Below are positions 53,100 through 64,000 of a stretch of DNA of 64,000 nt, in pieces. The notes below the pieces were generated by a model, which searched no databases, had not been told where the DNA came from, and saw only the letters and a program-made list of their open reading frames with translations. How positions within the stretch are numbered: the stretch's first letter is position 1; each line of letters opens with the position of its first letter. The DNA is from Alteripontixanthobacter sp. (GTDB lineage Bacteria > Pseudomonadota > Alphaproteobacteria > Sphingomonadales > Sphingomonadaceae). The DNA lies in the NCBI GenBank assembly GCA_039968605.1, contig JBDVPM010000008.1:1412968-1476967 (forward strand). Direction: 5' to 3'. Made by a program: the position numbers and the translations under genes.

Positions 53100-54629
53100 A
53101 TGGAAATCCGCGCCGCAGAAATCTCCAAGGTCATCAAGGACCAGATCGCCAATTTCGGCACCGAAGCGAAAGAAACCGAAATCGGCACCGTGCTGAGCGT
53201 CGGTGACGGCATCGCCCGTATCCACGGCCTCGATAAGGTCCAGGCCGGTGAAATGGTCGAATTTTCCAACGGCGTTCAGGGCATGGCGCTGAACCTGGAA
53301 GCGGACAATGTCGGCGTGGTGATCTTCGGCTCCGATGCCGAGATCAAGGAAGGCGACGAGGTCAAGCGTACCGAAACCATCGTGGACGTTCCCGTCGGCA
53401 AGGCACTGCTGGGCCGCGTGGTCGATGCGCTGGGCAACCCTATCGACGGCAAGGGCCCGATCGAAACGACCGAGCGGAGCCGTGTCGAAGTGAAGGCGCC
53501 GGGTATCATCCCGCGCGAATCCGTCAGCGAGCCGGTGCAGTCGGGCCTCAAGGCGATCGACGCACTCGTTCCCGTGGGCCGCGGCCAGCGCGAGCTGATT
53601 ATCGGTGACCGTCAGACTGGCAAATCTGCCGTCGCGATCGATACCTTCATCAACCAGAAGGACGCGCATAAGGGCGACGACGAGAGCCAGAAGCTCTACT
53701 GCATCTATGTTGCCGTGGGCCAGAAGCGTTCCACCGTTGCCCAGATCGTGAAGAGCCTGGAAGAAAACGGCGCGATGGAATATTCCATCGTGGTCGCCGC
53801 CACCGCTTCGGAGCCTGCTCCGCTGCAATATCTCGCACCTTACACCGGCTGCGCGATGGGCGAATTCTTCCGCGACAACGGTATGCACGCCGTGATCGTG
53901 TATGACGATCTTTCCAAGCAGGCCGTCGCCTACCGCCAGATGTCGCTGCTGCTGCGCCGTCCTCCGGGCCGCGAAGCCTATCCGGGCGATGTGTTCTATC
54001 TCCACTCTCGCCTGCTCGAGCGCGCCGCGAAGATGAACAAGGCCGAGGGTCACGGTTCGCTGACCGCGCTGCCGATCATCGAAACGCAGGCGGGCGACGT
54101 GTCCGCCTACATCCCGACTAACGTGATTTCGATCACCGATGGCCAGATCTTCCTCGAAACCGACCTGTTCTACCAGGGCATCCGCCCGGCGATCAACGTC
54201 GGCCTGTCGGTGTCCCGCGTGGGCGGGGCCGCGCAGACCAAGGCGATGAAGAAGGTTTCCGGCTCGATGAAGCTGGACCTGGCGCAATATCGCGAAATGG
54301 CTGCCTTCGCCCAGTTCGGTTCGGACCTCGACGCCTCGACGCAGAAGCTGCTCAACCGCGGTGCGCGCCTGACCGAGCTGCTCAAGCAGCCGCAGTTCAG
54401 CCCCATGCCGTTCGAAGAGCAGACCGTGTCGATCTTTGCCGGCACCAACGGTTATCTGGATACCGTTCCGGTCGACCGGGTGAATGATTACGAAGCGCAG
54501 ATGCTCGCCTTCATGCGCAGCAATCACGCCGATGTACTGGACGATATTCGCACCAGCAAGAAGTTCGAAGACGATGTGAAGAAGCGCACCGTCGACGCGC
54601 TCGACACTTTCGCCAAGCAGTTCGCATAA
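53100..54629 (+). CDS. atpA: F1 ATP synthase subunit alpha
   Basis: A 509-residue non-catalytic nucleotide-binding subunit with the P-loop [15 protein letters not shown] (about residue 169), [25 protein letters not shown] and [10 protein letters not shown], all conserved. It forms the alpha3beta3 hexamer with AtpD. It follows atpH after 26 bases. Confidence 0.98.
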   Translation: MEIRAAEISKVIKDQIANFGTEAKETEIGTVLSVGDGIARIHGLDKVQAGEMVEFSNGVQGMALNLEADNVGVVIFGSDAEIKEGDEVKRTETIVDVPVGKALLGRVVDALGNPIDGKGPIETTERSRVEVKAPGIIPRESVSEPVQSGLKAIDALVPVGRGQRELIIGDRQTGKSAVAIDTFINQKDAHKGDDESQKLYCIYVAVGQKRSTVAQIVKSLEENGAMEYSIVVAATASEPAPLQYLAPYTGCAMGEFFRDNGMHAVIVYDDLSKQAVAYRQMSLLLRRPPGREAYPGDVFYLHSRLLERAAKMNKAEGHGSLTALPIIETQAGDVSAYIPTNVISITDGQIFLETDLFYQGIRPAINVGLSVSRVGGAAQTKAMKKVSGSMKLDLAQYREMAAFAQFGSDLDASTQKLLNRGARLTELLKQPQFSPMPFEEQTVSIFAGTNGYLDTVPVDRVNDYEAQMLAFMRSNHADVLDDIRTSKKFEDDVKKRTVDALDTFAKQFA

Positions 54630-54653
54630 GGTTGCGCTCCAAGGACTGATTTG

Positions 54654-57010
<2,357 letters not shown>

Positions 57011-57012
57011 TT

Positions 57013-57270
57013 ATGGCGCTGCATTTCGAACTCGTCACACCGGCCAAGCTTGAGCGCTCCGAAGACGTCCATATGGTGGTCGTCCCCGGTGCGGAGGGCG
57101 AATTCGGTGTGCTGGAAGGCCACGCGCCCTTCATGTCGACCATCCGCGACGGCGCGGTACAGGTCTACAAGACCGAGGGCGGCGAACCGGAAACCATCCA
57201 GGTCGAAGGCGGTTTTGCCGAGGTTGGCGAGAACGGACTGACCGTGCTGGCGGAGAAGGTCGCCGCCTGA
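57013..57270 (+). CDS. atpC: F1 ATP synthase subunit epsilon (short form)
   Basis: An 85-residue subunit containing only the N-terminal beta-sandwich ([39 protein letters not shown]). E. coli epsilon has 139 residues, the extra part being two C-terminal inhibitory helices that are absent here. This is usual in alphaproteobacteria and suggests another inhibitor, such as a zeta subunit, elsewhere. Confidence 0.93.
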   Translation: MALHFELVTPAKLERSEDVHMVVVPGAEGEFGVLEGHAPFMSTIRDGAVQVYKTEGGEPETIQVEGGFAEVGENGLTVLAEKVAA

Positions 57271-57303
57271 TCCCTAGCAGGAACTCGTATCACAACTGAC
57301 GCA

Positions 57304-57345
57304 ATAGAGGCGGCCTTTCGCAAGAAGGGCCGCCTCTATCGTTTC
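57304..57345. terminator. Terminator after the ATP synthase operon (probably shared with the SOUL gene)
   Basis: ATAGAGGCGGCC at 57304-57315 and GGCCGCCTCTAT at 57328-57339 form a perfect 12-base stem around a 12-base loop. It lies between the convergent atpC and SOUL gene stops. The following sequence ATCGTTTC is only moderately T-rich. Confidence 0.75.
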
Positions 57346-57350
57346 AGAGG

Positions 57351-57986
57351 TTACTCGGAGGCGACCGGTATCATCACCTCGTTGCGGCGCATCGGCGGCG
57401 GGACCATCGGCGCATCGTAAAAGGCGAATTCCGGCTCGCCCGTAATGCTGAGCCCGTCCTGCGCGGCTATCCATGATCGCAGCAAATCCTCGTTCTCGCG
57501 CAGATCGGCGCCGTTGCCGCTTCCGCTGAAGCGAATCGCCGCCATCCGCCGTGCGGGCAGCTCTGTCAGGGTAATGTCTTCGGCAGCTTCGGGAAGCGTA
57601 TCGAGTGTGTATTCGGGCGGCATGATGAAGCGCGTTCGCCACGCCCCGCCCTGCTCGGCATCTTGTATGACCGGAGAGGTCATCGCGATTTTCTGCGTCT
57701 GGTCCTGCAGGACCGGCGCGGTCATGGCGATCTTCGCGCCCGGTCGATCCTGCGCGAAGATATAGGCCGCCAACCGCCGGAACCCGGCACCGGCCGCACG
57801 GCGGCGATCGCCGATATGAGTAACCTCCGCCACCACCAGCGCAGGATAATCGCGTAGCTCTATCGCGCCGTCTTTCTGGATGGAGGTATAGTCCGGCTCT
57901 TCGGAATTGCTGCGATATTGGGCGTAGGCCACCGTGCCAAGGGCCGCGACAGCCGCGCCCGCCAATGCCCATTTTGAAATTTTCAT
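57351..57986 (-). CDS. SOUL-family heme-binding protein
   Basis: A 211-residue protein with an N-terminal signal or anchor (KISKWALAGAAVAALGTVAYA) and the SOUL/HEBP fold: FRRLAAYIFAQDRPGAKIAMTAPV, then KIAMTSPVIQD, GAWRTRFIMPPEYTLDTLPEA and ARRMAAIRFSG. Members bind heme or tetrapyrroles and may chaperone or transport them. Probably periplasmic. Its stop is close to the shared terminator at 57304-57345. Confidence 0.9.
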   Translation of the reverse strand: MKISKWALAGAAVAALGTVAYAQYRSNSEEPDYTSIQKDGAIELRDYPALVVAEVTHIGDRRRAAGAGFRRLAAYIFAQDRPGAKIAMTAPVLQDQTQKIAMTSPVIQDAEQGGAWRTRFIMPPEYTLDTLPEAAEDITLTELPARRMAAIRFSGSGNGADLRENEDLLRSWIAAQDGLSITGEPEFAFYDAPMVPPPMRRNEVMIPVASE

Positions 57987-58077
57987 GCTTCGCTCCTCAT
58001 GCTGCTCGGTCAGAAAGCGATTGGGAGGTGTAGCGGTTCCTCAGACGAGGGCCGCCGTCATAGACGCCGTCATAAAC

Positions 58078-58347
58078 TCAGCGCACCTTCGCGTTGAAAT
58101 CGGGCGGTTTGCCCGCCACCCAGCGCACAAAGCGCGCCAGTTCCTCGCTCTCCATCAACCGCGCCCGATCGGCGCCGATTCGTGCCAGCTCGGCATTGGT
58201 GAAGCTGCGATGGATCGTCTTGTGACAGATCGGATGGACCGGAACCGTCTCGCGTCCCTTCTTCGATTTCGGCACGGTGTGATGCCACTGCACCTTCGCC
58301 CCGAACGGGCGTTGGCACAGCCAGCAGCAAAGCGGATCGTCGCTCAG
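58078..58347 (-). CDS. HNH nuclease-like small protein (start probably CTG at 58347)
   Basis: An 89-residue product if read from CTG 58347, which overlaps the glmU TGA by 3 bases, with AGAAGG just upstream. It would give LSDDPLCCWLCQRPFGAKVQWHHTVPKS (split: CCWLC, then QWHHTVPKS), then VHPICHKTIHRSFTN. CxxC followed by HH and a C/H pair resembles a small HNH nuclease. No ATG or GTG stands before the CxxC; the only canonical start, GTG 58293, would lose the CWLC zinc pair. I therefore prefer the CTG, with moderate confidence. A sequencing error could also remove a usual start. The gene reads leftward behind glmU. Confidence 0.6.
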   Translation of the reverse strand: MSDDPLCCWLCQRPFGAKVQWHHTVPKSKKGRETVPVHPICHKTIHRSFTNAELARIGADRARLMESEELARFVRWVAGKPPDFNAKVR

Positions 58348-59732
58348 CCCTTCTTCTCCGCGGCTTGCTTCCCCGCCCCTTTTTTCTTCTTCATCGCGTC
58401 ATGGAAGCGGTCGGCCCAGCCGGGCTTCATCAATTGTTCTGCGCGCACCATCCGCAGCTCTCCATCGGCCACGTCGCGGCTGACGGCGCTGCCGGCCGCC
58501 ACGATAGCATCCGCGCCGATCTTCACCGGGGCGATCAGTGCGGAGTTGCTGCCGATGAAGGCGCGTTCGCCGATCACGGTCTTGTGCTTGAAATAGCCGT
58601 CATAATTGCAGGTGATTGTCCCCGCGCCGATATTCGCGCCCGCGCCCACCTCGGCATCGCCCAGATAGGTTAGATGGCTGGCCTTTGCTCCCTCGCCCAG
58701 AACCGCATTTTTCATCTCGACGAAATTGCCGATGAACGCATCTTTTTCAAGCACCGCGCCGGGGCGCAACCGAGCGAAGGGGCCGACTTGTGCGCCCTGC
58801 CCGATAGTGGCGCCTTCGATATGGCTGAAGCTCTTGATATGGGCGCCGTCCGCCACACTCACGCCGGGGCCGAAGACCACGTTCTGATCGATCGTTACAT
58901 CGCGGCCAAGCTGGGTGTCGAAGCTGAAGAACACGGTTTCGGGAGCCTTCAGCGACACGCCTTCAGCCATTGCCTCGGCCCGGCGAAATTCCTGCCACTG
59001 CGCTTCGGCGGCGGCGAGTTCGGCGCGGCTGTTGATCCCGGCCACTTCCGCCGGATCGGTTTCCACGGCGACTACGCGGGCTCCTTCGGCGATGGCTTTT
59101 GTGGCCACATCGGGGAGGTAATATTCGCCGGCTGAATTGTCGTTGTCGACGCTGTCCAGCAAACGCCAGATATCGTCGGTATGGGCCACGATCACGCCGG
59201 AATTACACAGCGTGCAGGCTCGCTCCTGCGCGCTGGCATCCTTGTGTTCGACCATCTTGCGCACTTCTCGCGGCTCAGGGCCATCATCATCGGCGATGAT
59301 CCGGCCATAGGCGAGCGTGTCGCGGGGCCGGAAGCCGAGCACGGCGACGCGCGCATCGCCCGTCAGCGCGCCCACCAGCCGTTCGACAGTCGGCGCGGTC
59401 AGCATCGGACAATCGCCGAAACACACCATCACCAGTCCCGAAAACCCGTCCAGCGCATCCTTTGCCATGAGCGCCGCGTGTGCGGTGCCCAGCTGCGGTT
59501 CCTGCACTGCAACGCTCACGTCGCGCCCCGCCAGCGCCTCGTCCAGCTGCTCGCGCCGATCGCCTGCGACCACCACGGTGCGCTCGGGACCAAGCTCGGC
59601 GAAACTGTCGAGCAGATGCAGCAGCATCGGGCGGCCCGCGATGGGGTGGAGCACCTTGTGCAGATCGCTCTTCATGCGAGTGCCCTTGCCCGCGGCGAGG
59701 ATGATGGCGGCGAATGGAAGTTTATCGGTCAT
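58344..59732 (-). CDS. glmU: Bifunctional GlcNAc-1-P uridyltransferase / GlcN-1-P acetyltransferase
   Basis: Makes UDP-GlcNAc for peptidoglycan and lipopolysaccharide. The 462-residue protein has the N-terminal nucleotidyltransferase motif LAAGKGTRMKSDLHKVLHP and the C-terminal left-handed beta-helix with repeats such as NVVFGPGVSVADGA, IGNFVEMKNAVLGEGAKASHL and GTITCNYDGYFKHKT. The tail is Lys-rich. ATG 59732 begins MTDKLPF; the 80 extra in-frame residues upstream are antisense of the divergent phosphatase gene. Its stop overlaps the HNH start. Confidence 0.96.
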   Translation of the reverse strand: MTDKLPFAAIILAAGKGTRMKSDLHKVLHPIAGRPMLLHLLDSFAELGPERTVVVAGDRREQLDEALAGRDVSVAVQEPQLGTAHAALMAKDALDGFSGLVMVCFGDCPMLTAPTVERLVGALTGDARVAVLGFRPRDTLAYGRIIADDDGPEPREVRKMVEHKDASAQERACTLCNSGVIVAHTDDIWRLLDSVDNDNSAGEYYLPDVATKAIAEGARVVAVETDPAEVAGINSRAELAAAEAQWQEFRRAEAMAEGVSLKAPETVFFSFDTQLGRDVTIDQNVVFGPGVSVADGAHIKSFSHIEGATIGQGAQVGPFARLRPGAVLEKDAFIGNFVEMKNAVLGEGAKASHLTYLGDAEVGAGANIGAGTITCNYDGYFKHKTVIGERAFIGSNSALIAPVKIGADAIVAAGSAVSRDVADGELRMVRAEQLMKPGWADRFHDAMKKKKGAGKQAAEKKG

Positions 59733-59805
59733 AGGGCGCCCAATGCCACCGATAGCTTGCGGTTTGAAGAACCTTCGCCCATCGCGCCCCAAGATGATAA
59801 ACACC

Positions 59806-60474
59806 ATGCGCGATTTTCCTTTCGACATCGTCGGCTTCGACCTCGACGGCACGCTGCTTGAAACGCACCGCGACCTGGGCGCGGCGGTGAACCATGCGCT
59901 GGGCCTGGCAGGGTTCGATCCGGTGCCGGCGGACAGCGCGACGGACCTGATCGGCGGCGGGGCGAAGATCATGCTCGCCCGCGCAGTGGAGGCGCAGGGG
60001 GGATTGCCGGAGGATGAGTTTCGCCCGCTCTACAAGCAAATGCTGACTTATTACGCGCAAAACAATGCGGTGCACTCGCGCCCCTATCCCGGCGCGCTGG
60101 AATGCCTGGAGGCGCTTGCCGGGCATGGCGTCCAGATGGCGGTGGTGACCAACAAGTTCGAAAGTTTCGCCACCGATATCCTCACCCAACTGGGCCTTGC
60201 CGATCGCTTCGTGACTATCATCGGCGGCGACACCATGGGCAAAGGCCGGGCCAAGCCGGAGCCCGATCCGATCCTCGAGGCGAGGAAGCGTTGCGGCGGC
60301 GGGCGCATGGCCTTTGTCGGCGACAGCACTTACGATGTGATGGCCGCAAAGGCAGCGAAGGTCCCGGTGATCGCCGCCGCCTATGGCTATTGCGACAGGC
60401 TGCCGGACGAGCTTGGCGCGGACGGCGTGATCGATTCGCTGAGCGAGCTTGAAGCGGCGTTGATCGCGCTGTAG
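59806..60474 (+). CDS. HAD-family phosphatase, phosphoglycolate phosphatase-like
   Basis: A 222-residue HAD hydrolase with motif I FDLDGTLLETHRD (DxDxT), motif II AVVTNKFESF, lysine in GRAKPEPDP and motif IV FVGDSTYDVMAAKAA. This agrees with phosphoglycolate phosphatase (gph) that removes the 2-phosphoglycolate made in DNA repair. Several HAD phosphatases look alike. ATG 59806 is chosen; an in-frame ATG at 59794 would add MINT. It is divergent from glmU. Confidence 0.88.
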   Translation: MRDFPFDIVGFDLDGTLLETHRDLGAAVNHALGLAGFDPVPADSATDLIGGGAKIMLARAVEAQGGLPEDEFRPLYKQMLTYYAQNNAVHSRPYPGALECLEALAGHGVQMAVVTNKFESFATDILTQLGLADRFVTIIGGDTMGKGRAKPEPDPILEARKRCGGGRMAFVGDSTYDVMAAKAAKVPVIAAAYGYCDRLPDELGADGVIDSLSELEAALIAL

Positions 60475-60612
60475 CCAGTCCGGATCGCGCCAGCGCCGTT
60501 ACGGAATCGCCAAGCACGGCGCGCCCTGTTGCAATGCCGCACCGAAAATGCGACCTCGCTGGCCATAGTTTACGCGCGCGGAAAGCGGGCCAGCCATCAA
60601 TGGAGAATTTGC

Positions 60613-61548
60613 ATGACCATTTCGTTCAAGGATAAAGTCGCCATCGTCACCGGCGCAGGCGGCGGTCTGGGCCGCGAATATGCGCTTGAACTGGCCCGCC
60701 GCGGCGCCAAGGTCGTGGTCAACGATCTGGGCGGTTCGCGCGATGGCACGGGCACTTCGGATGCAGCCGCGCAAGTTGTCGAGGAAATCGAGAAAGCCGG
60801 CGGCGAGGCGATGGCCAATGGTGCCAGCGTCACCGAATACGACCAGATGGAAAAGATGGTCGCCGATGCGAAGGAAAAATGGGGCGGTGTCCACATCCTG
60901 ATCAACAATGCCGGTGTGCTGCGCGACAAAAGCTTCGCCAAGATGAGCCCCGAGGATTTCGAATTCGTGGTCCGCGTCCATCTGCTGGGCAGCGCCTATG
61001 CCACCAAGGCTTGCTGGGACCTGTTCCGCGAGCAGGCCTATGGCCGCATTCTGATGACCAGCAGCTCCACCGGGCTGTTCGGCAATTTCGGCCAGGCCAA
61101 TTACGGCGCGGCCAAGCTGGGCCTCGCCGGCCTGACCAAGACGCTGCACCTTGAAGGCGCGAAATACAACATTCGCTGCAACTCGCTCAGCCCGGTTGCC
61201 GGTACGCGCATGACGCAGGATATTTTCCCGGAACAGGCGTTCGAACTGTTCAGCCCGGAAAACGTCGCCCCCGCCGCGCTGTTCCTGGTCAGCGAAGATG
61301 CGCCCAGCAACGCCATCGTCGGTGCCGGAGCGGGTGGTTTCCACTCGGCATGGGTGATGATGAACGATGCGGTCTGGCTGAAGGAAGAAGATCGCAACGT
61401 CGAAGGTTTTGCCGCCAATTGGGAAAAAATCTCCGAGCAGTCCAATCTGCGCGCACCGCAATCGGGTGCAGAGCAGAGCCAGGCGATCCTGAAGGCGATG
61501 CAGGAAGTGCTCGGCCCCGACGGCGCGCCGAGCAGCGCACGGGGATAA
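60613..61548 (+). CDS. SDR-family dehydrogenase, HSD17B4/MFE-2-like
   Basis: A 311-residue short-chain dehydrogenase. It has the cofactor motif VTGAGGGLGREYALELARRGAKVVVNDLGG, NNAGVLRD, the catalytic Ser-Tyr-Lys (SSSTGLFGNFGQANYGAAKLGL) and a C-terminal extension of about 50 residues. This form, with VVNDLGG and LRDKSFAKM, resembles the hydroxyacyl-CoA dehydrogenase part of peroxisomal multifunctional enzyme 2. It probably acts in fatty-acid or steroid beta-oxidation. GGAG precedes the ATG. Confidence 0.9.
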   Translation: MTISFKDKVAIVTGAGGGLGREYALELARRGAKVVVNDLGGSRDGTGTSDAAAQVVEEIEKAGGEAMANGASVTEYDQMEKMVADAKEKWGGVHILINNAGVLRDKSFAKMSPEDFEFVVRVHLLGSAYATKACWDLFREQAYGRILMTSSSTGLFGNFGQANYGAAKLGLAGLTKTLHLEGAKYNIRCNSLSPVAGTRMTQDIFPEQAFELFSPENVAPAALFLVSEDAPSNAIVGAGAGGFHSAWVMMNDAVWLKEEDRNVEGFAANWEKISEQSNLRAPQSGAEQSQAILKAMQEVLGPDGAPSSARG

Positions 61549-61577
61549 CCACCCTCTGCCATTTGCAAGAAAAACGG

Positions 61578-61610
61578 TCCCCGCGCATTGATTGCGCGGG
61601 GATTTCTTTT
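61578..61610 (+). terminator. Rho-independent terminator after the SDR gene
   Basis: TCCCCGCGCA at 61578 and TGCGCGGGGA at 61593-61602 form a perfect 10-base stem with loop TTGAT, followed by TTTCTTTT. It ends transcription of the SDR gene 29 bases after its stop. The next gene's GGGGGA ribosome-binding site starts right after the T tract. Confidence 0.9.
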
Positions 61611-61623
61611 GGGGGACACGCAG

Positions 61624-62319
61624 ATGAACACTGCCGCGCAGGCACAACCGAGAACACCAGCAGCAATTCAGCCTCAGGCCGAGCTGTCTGGCTGGCACAA
61701 CTACACGCGCATCATGTTGCTGGTGTACATTGCGGTCGTTGGCATCGGAATCCTGCCAGCCATCGCCTCGGCGCTCGTATTTCTGGATATCCTGCCCCAG
61801 CAATCGATATTCATCGCGTTGGCCATGTCCCGTCTGGTCGGCCTCGCTGAATTCCTCATTTTCCTGCTGGCGGGGATCGGTGTGCTGGTATGGTTCTACC
61901 GCGCCCGCGCAAACCTCTCCCGGGCGGGGTTGGAGGAACTCGCTTATTCGCCCGGCTGGTCGGTGGGGAGTTTCTTCGTGCCGATCGCCAATCTGTTCGT
62001 ACCGTTCCTGTCCATGCGCGAGCTGCATAATCGCAGCCATGCGGAGATACCTGAATTGTCGCGCTCCAGCGTTCCCGACGGAGCATCCTGGTGGACCTGC
62101 CATCTGGCCGGATCGCTGCTGTTGCTGGTGCTGCTGTTCGTGGGTGTGGTGGACACGATGCCGGGCGTTTTCTGGACGACCCCGCCCATTGCCAATGTCG
62201 GACTATCGATCCTTGCCAGCATCCTCATGGCTGGTTCGGCCTGGTTCATGCGCAAGATTATCGGCGAGGTCACGGATGCGCAGCGCAACTTGATGAATGT
62301 CGGGCGGACCTTCGAATAG
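61624..62319 (+). CDS. DUF4328 domain membrane protein
   Basis: A 231-residue protein with an Ala/Gln-rich, probably disordered N-terminus (residues 1-22), then four or five hydrophobic helices. The DUF4328 pattern is visible as VLVWFYRARANLSRAGLEELAYSPGWSVGSFFVPIANLFVP and LWW-like SWWTCHLAGSLLLLV. The family has no assigned function. The in-frame ATG upstream lies before the terminator and is not used; GGGGGA precedes 61624. Confidence 0.82.
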   Translation: MNTAAQAQPRTPAAIQPQAELSGWHNYTRIMLLVYIAVVGIGILPAIASALVFLDILPQQSIFIALAMSRLVGLAEFLIFLLAGIGVLVWFYRARANLSRAGLEELAYSPGWSVGSFFVPIANLFVPFLSMRELHNRSHAEIPELSRSSVPDGASWWTCHLAGSLLLLVLLFVGVVDTMPGVFWTTPPIANVGLSILASILMAGSAWFMRKIIGEVTDAQRNLMNVGRTFE

Positions 62320-63934
<1,615 letters not shown>

Positions 63935-64000
63935 ATGTCCATCCTCGTAGATAAATCCACCAAGGTCATCACCCAGGGTATGACGGGTGACACCGGCACG
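63935..64000 (+). CDS. sucD: Succinyl-CoA ligase subunit alpha (N-terminal part, cut by window edge)
   Basis: Only 22 codons are visible. MSILVDKSTKVITQGMTGDTGT is the typical start of SucD, whose next residues would form the CoA-binding GxxGxxG loop. GGAG precedes the ATG. It catalyses the interconversion of succinyl-CoA and succinate with ATP or GTP formation. SucC is not seen; it may follow outside the window. Confidence 0.9.
   Translation, partial: MSILVDKSTKVITQGMTGDTGT

Overview
The window is a contiguous piece of a high-GC alphaproteobacterial chromosome, most likely from the order Sphingomonadales and probably the family Erythrobacteraceae. That placement rests on gene order and protein style: mutY / DciA / two DsbA-like proteins / smc, rpmF-plsX-fabH-ihfA-merR, mdh followed by sucD, an F1-only atpHAGDC operon with an 85-residue epsilon, and CobT. 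It is an inference, not a database match. The two ends cut genes: the start of a branched-chain 2-oxoacid dehydrogenase E1 alpha at the left and of sucD at the right. I see no insertion sequence, prophage or CRISPR array.

Layout. 1-5016: E1 alpha start, thyA, tRNA-Pro(CGG), a 52-residue YqaE/Pmp3 protein, a COQ8-like ABC1 kinase and a DUF885 hydrolase. 5107-16923: an exopolysaccharide locus with an initiating glycosyl-phosphate transferase, polymerase/ligase, Wza-like export protein, BY-kinase, an unknown anchored protein, one glycosyltransferase, a flippase, an acetyltransferase and a methyltransferase. 17156-20445: DsbA/FrnE, NudC, a Tat-exported serine hydrolase and a frameshifted small membrane gene. 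20442-27097: mutY, DciA, tandem DsbA-like proteins and smc. 27101-30164: merR, ihfA, fabH, plsX, rpmF. 30384-33326: MAPEG, an MBL hydrolase, and a LexA/CI-like S24 repressor with a divergent pair of small genes and a rich operator region. 33390-37772: aldehyde dehydrogenase, a ThDP enzyme and a 2-hydroxyacid dehydrogenase. 37769-38201: a DUF559 nuclease between two REP-like palindromes. 38204-43518: cysS, nitroreductase, DUF2306, cobT, transaldolase-like aldolase. 43603-51460: DUF4197, priA, GST, an FeS photolyase, ada, and a membrane-bound trypsin-like protease. 51457-57345: a TauD-type dioxygenase, the ATP synthase F1 operon and its terminator. 57351-64000: SOUL protein, HNH protein, glmU, phosphoglycolate phosphatase, SDR, DUF4328, mdh, a small membrane protein and sucD.

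The points I would look at first are the S24 repressor with four TAGGA half-sites and a candidate Ala-Gly autocleavage site (31957-32776), the DUF559 gene whose ribosome-binding site and C-terminus are supplied by REP-like repeats (37769-38201), the HNH gene that seems to need a CTG start overlapping the glmU stop (58078-58347), and the EPS locus with a full Wzx/Wzy-type export set but only one ordinary glycosyltransferase. Nothing here is a clear new defence or mobile system. Most of the window is ordinary housekeeping DNA.
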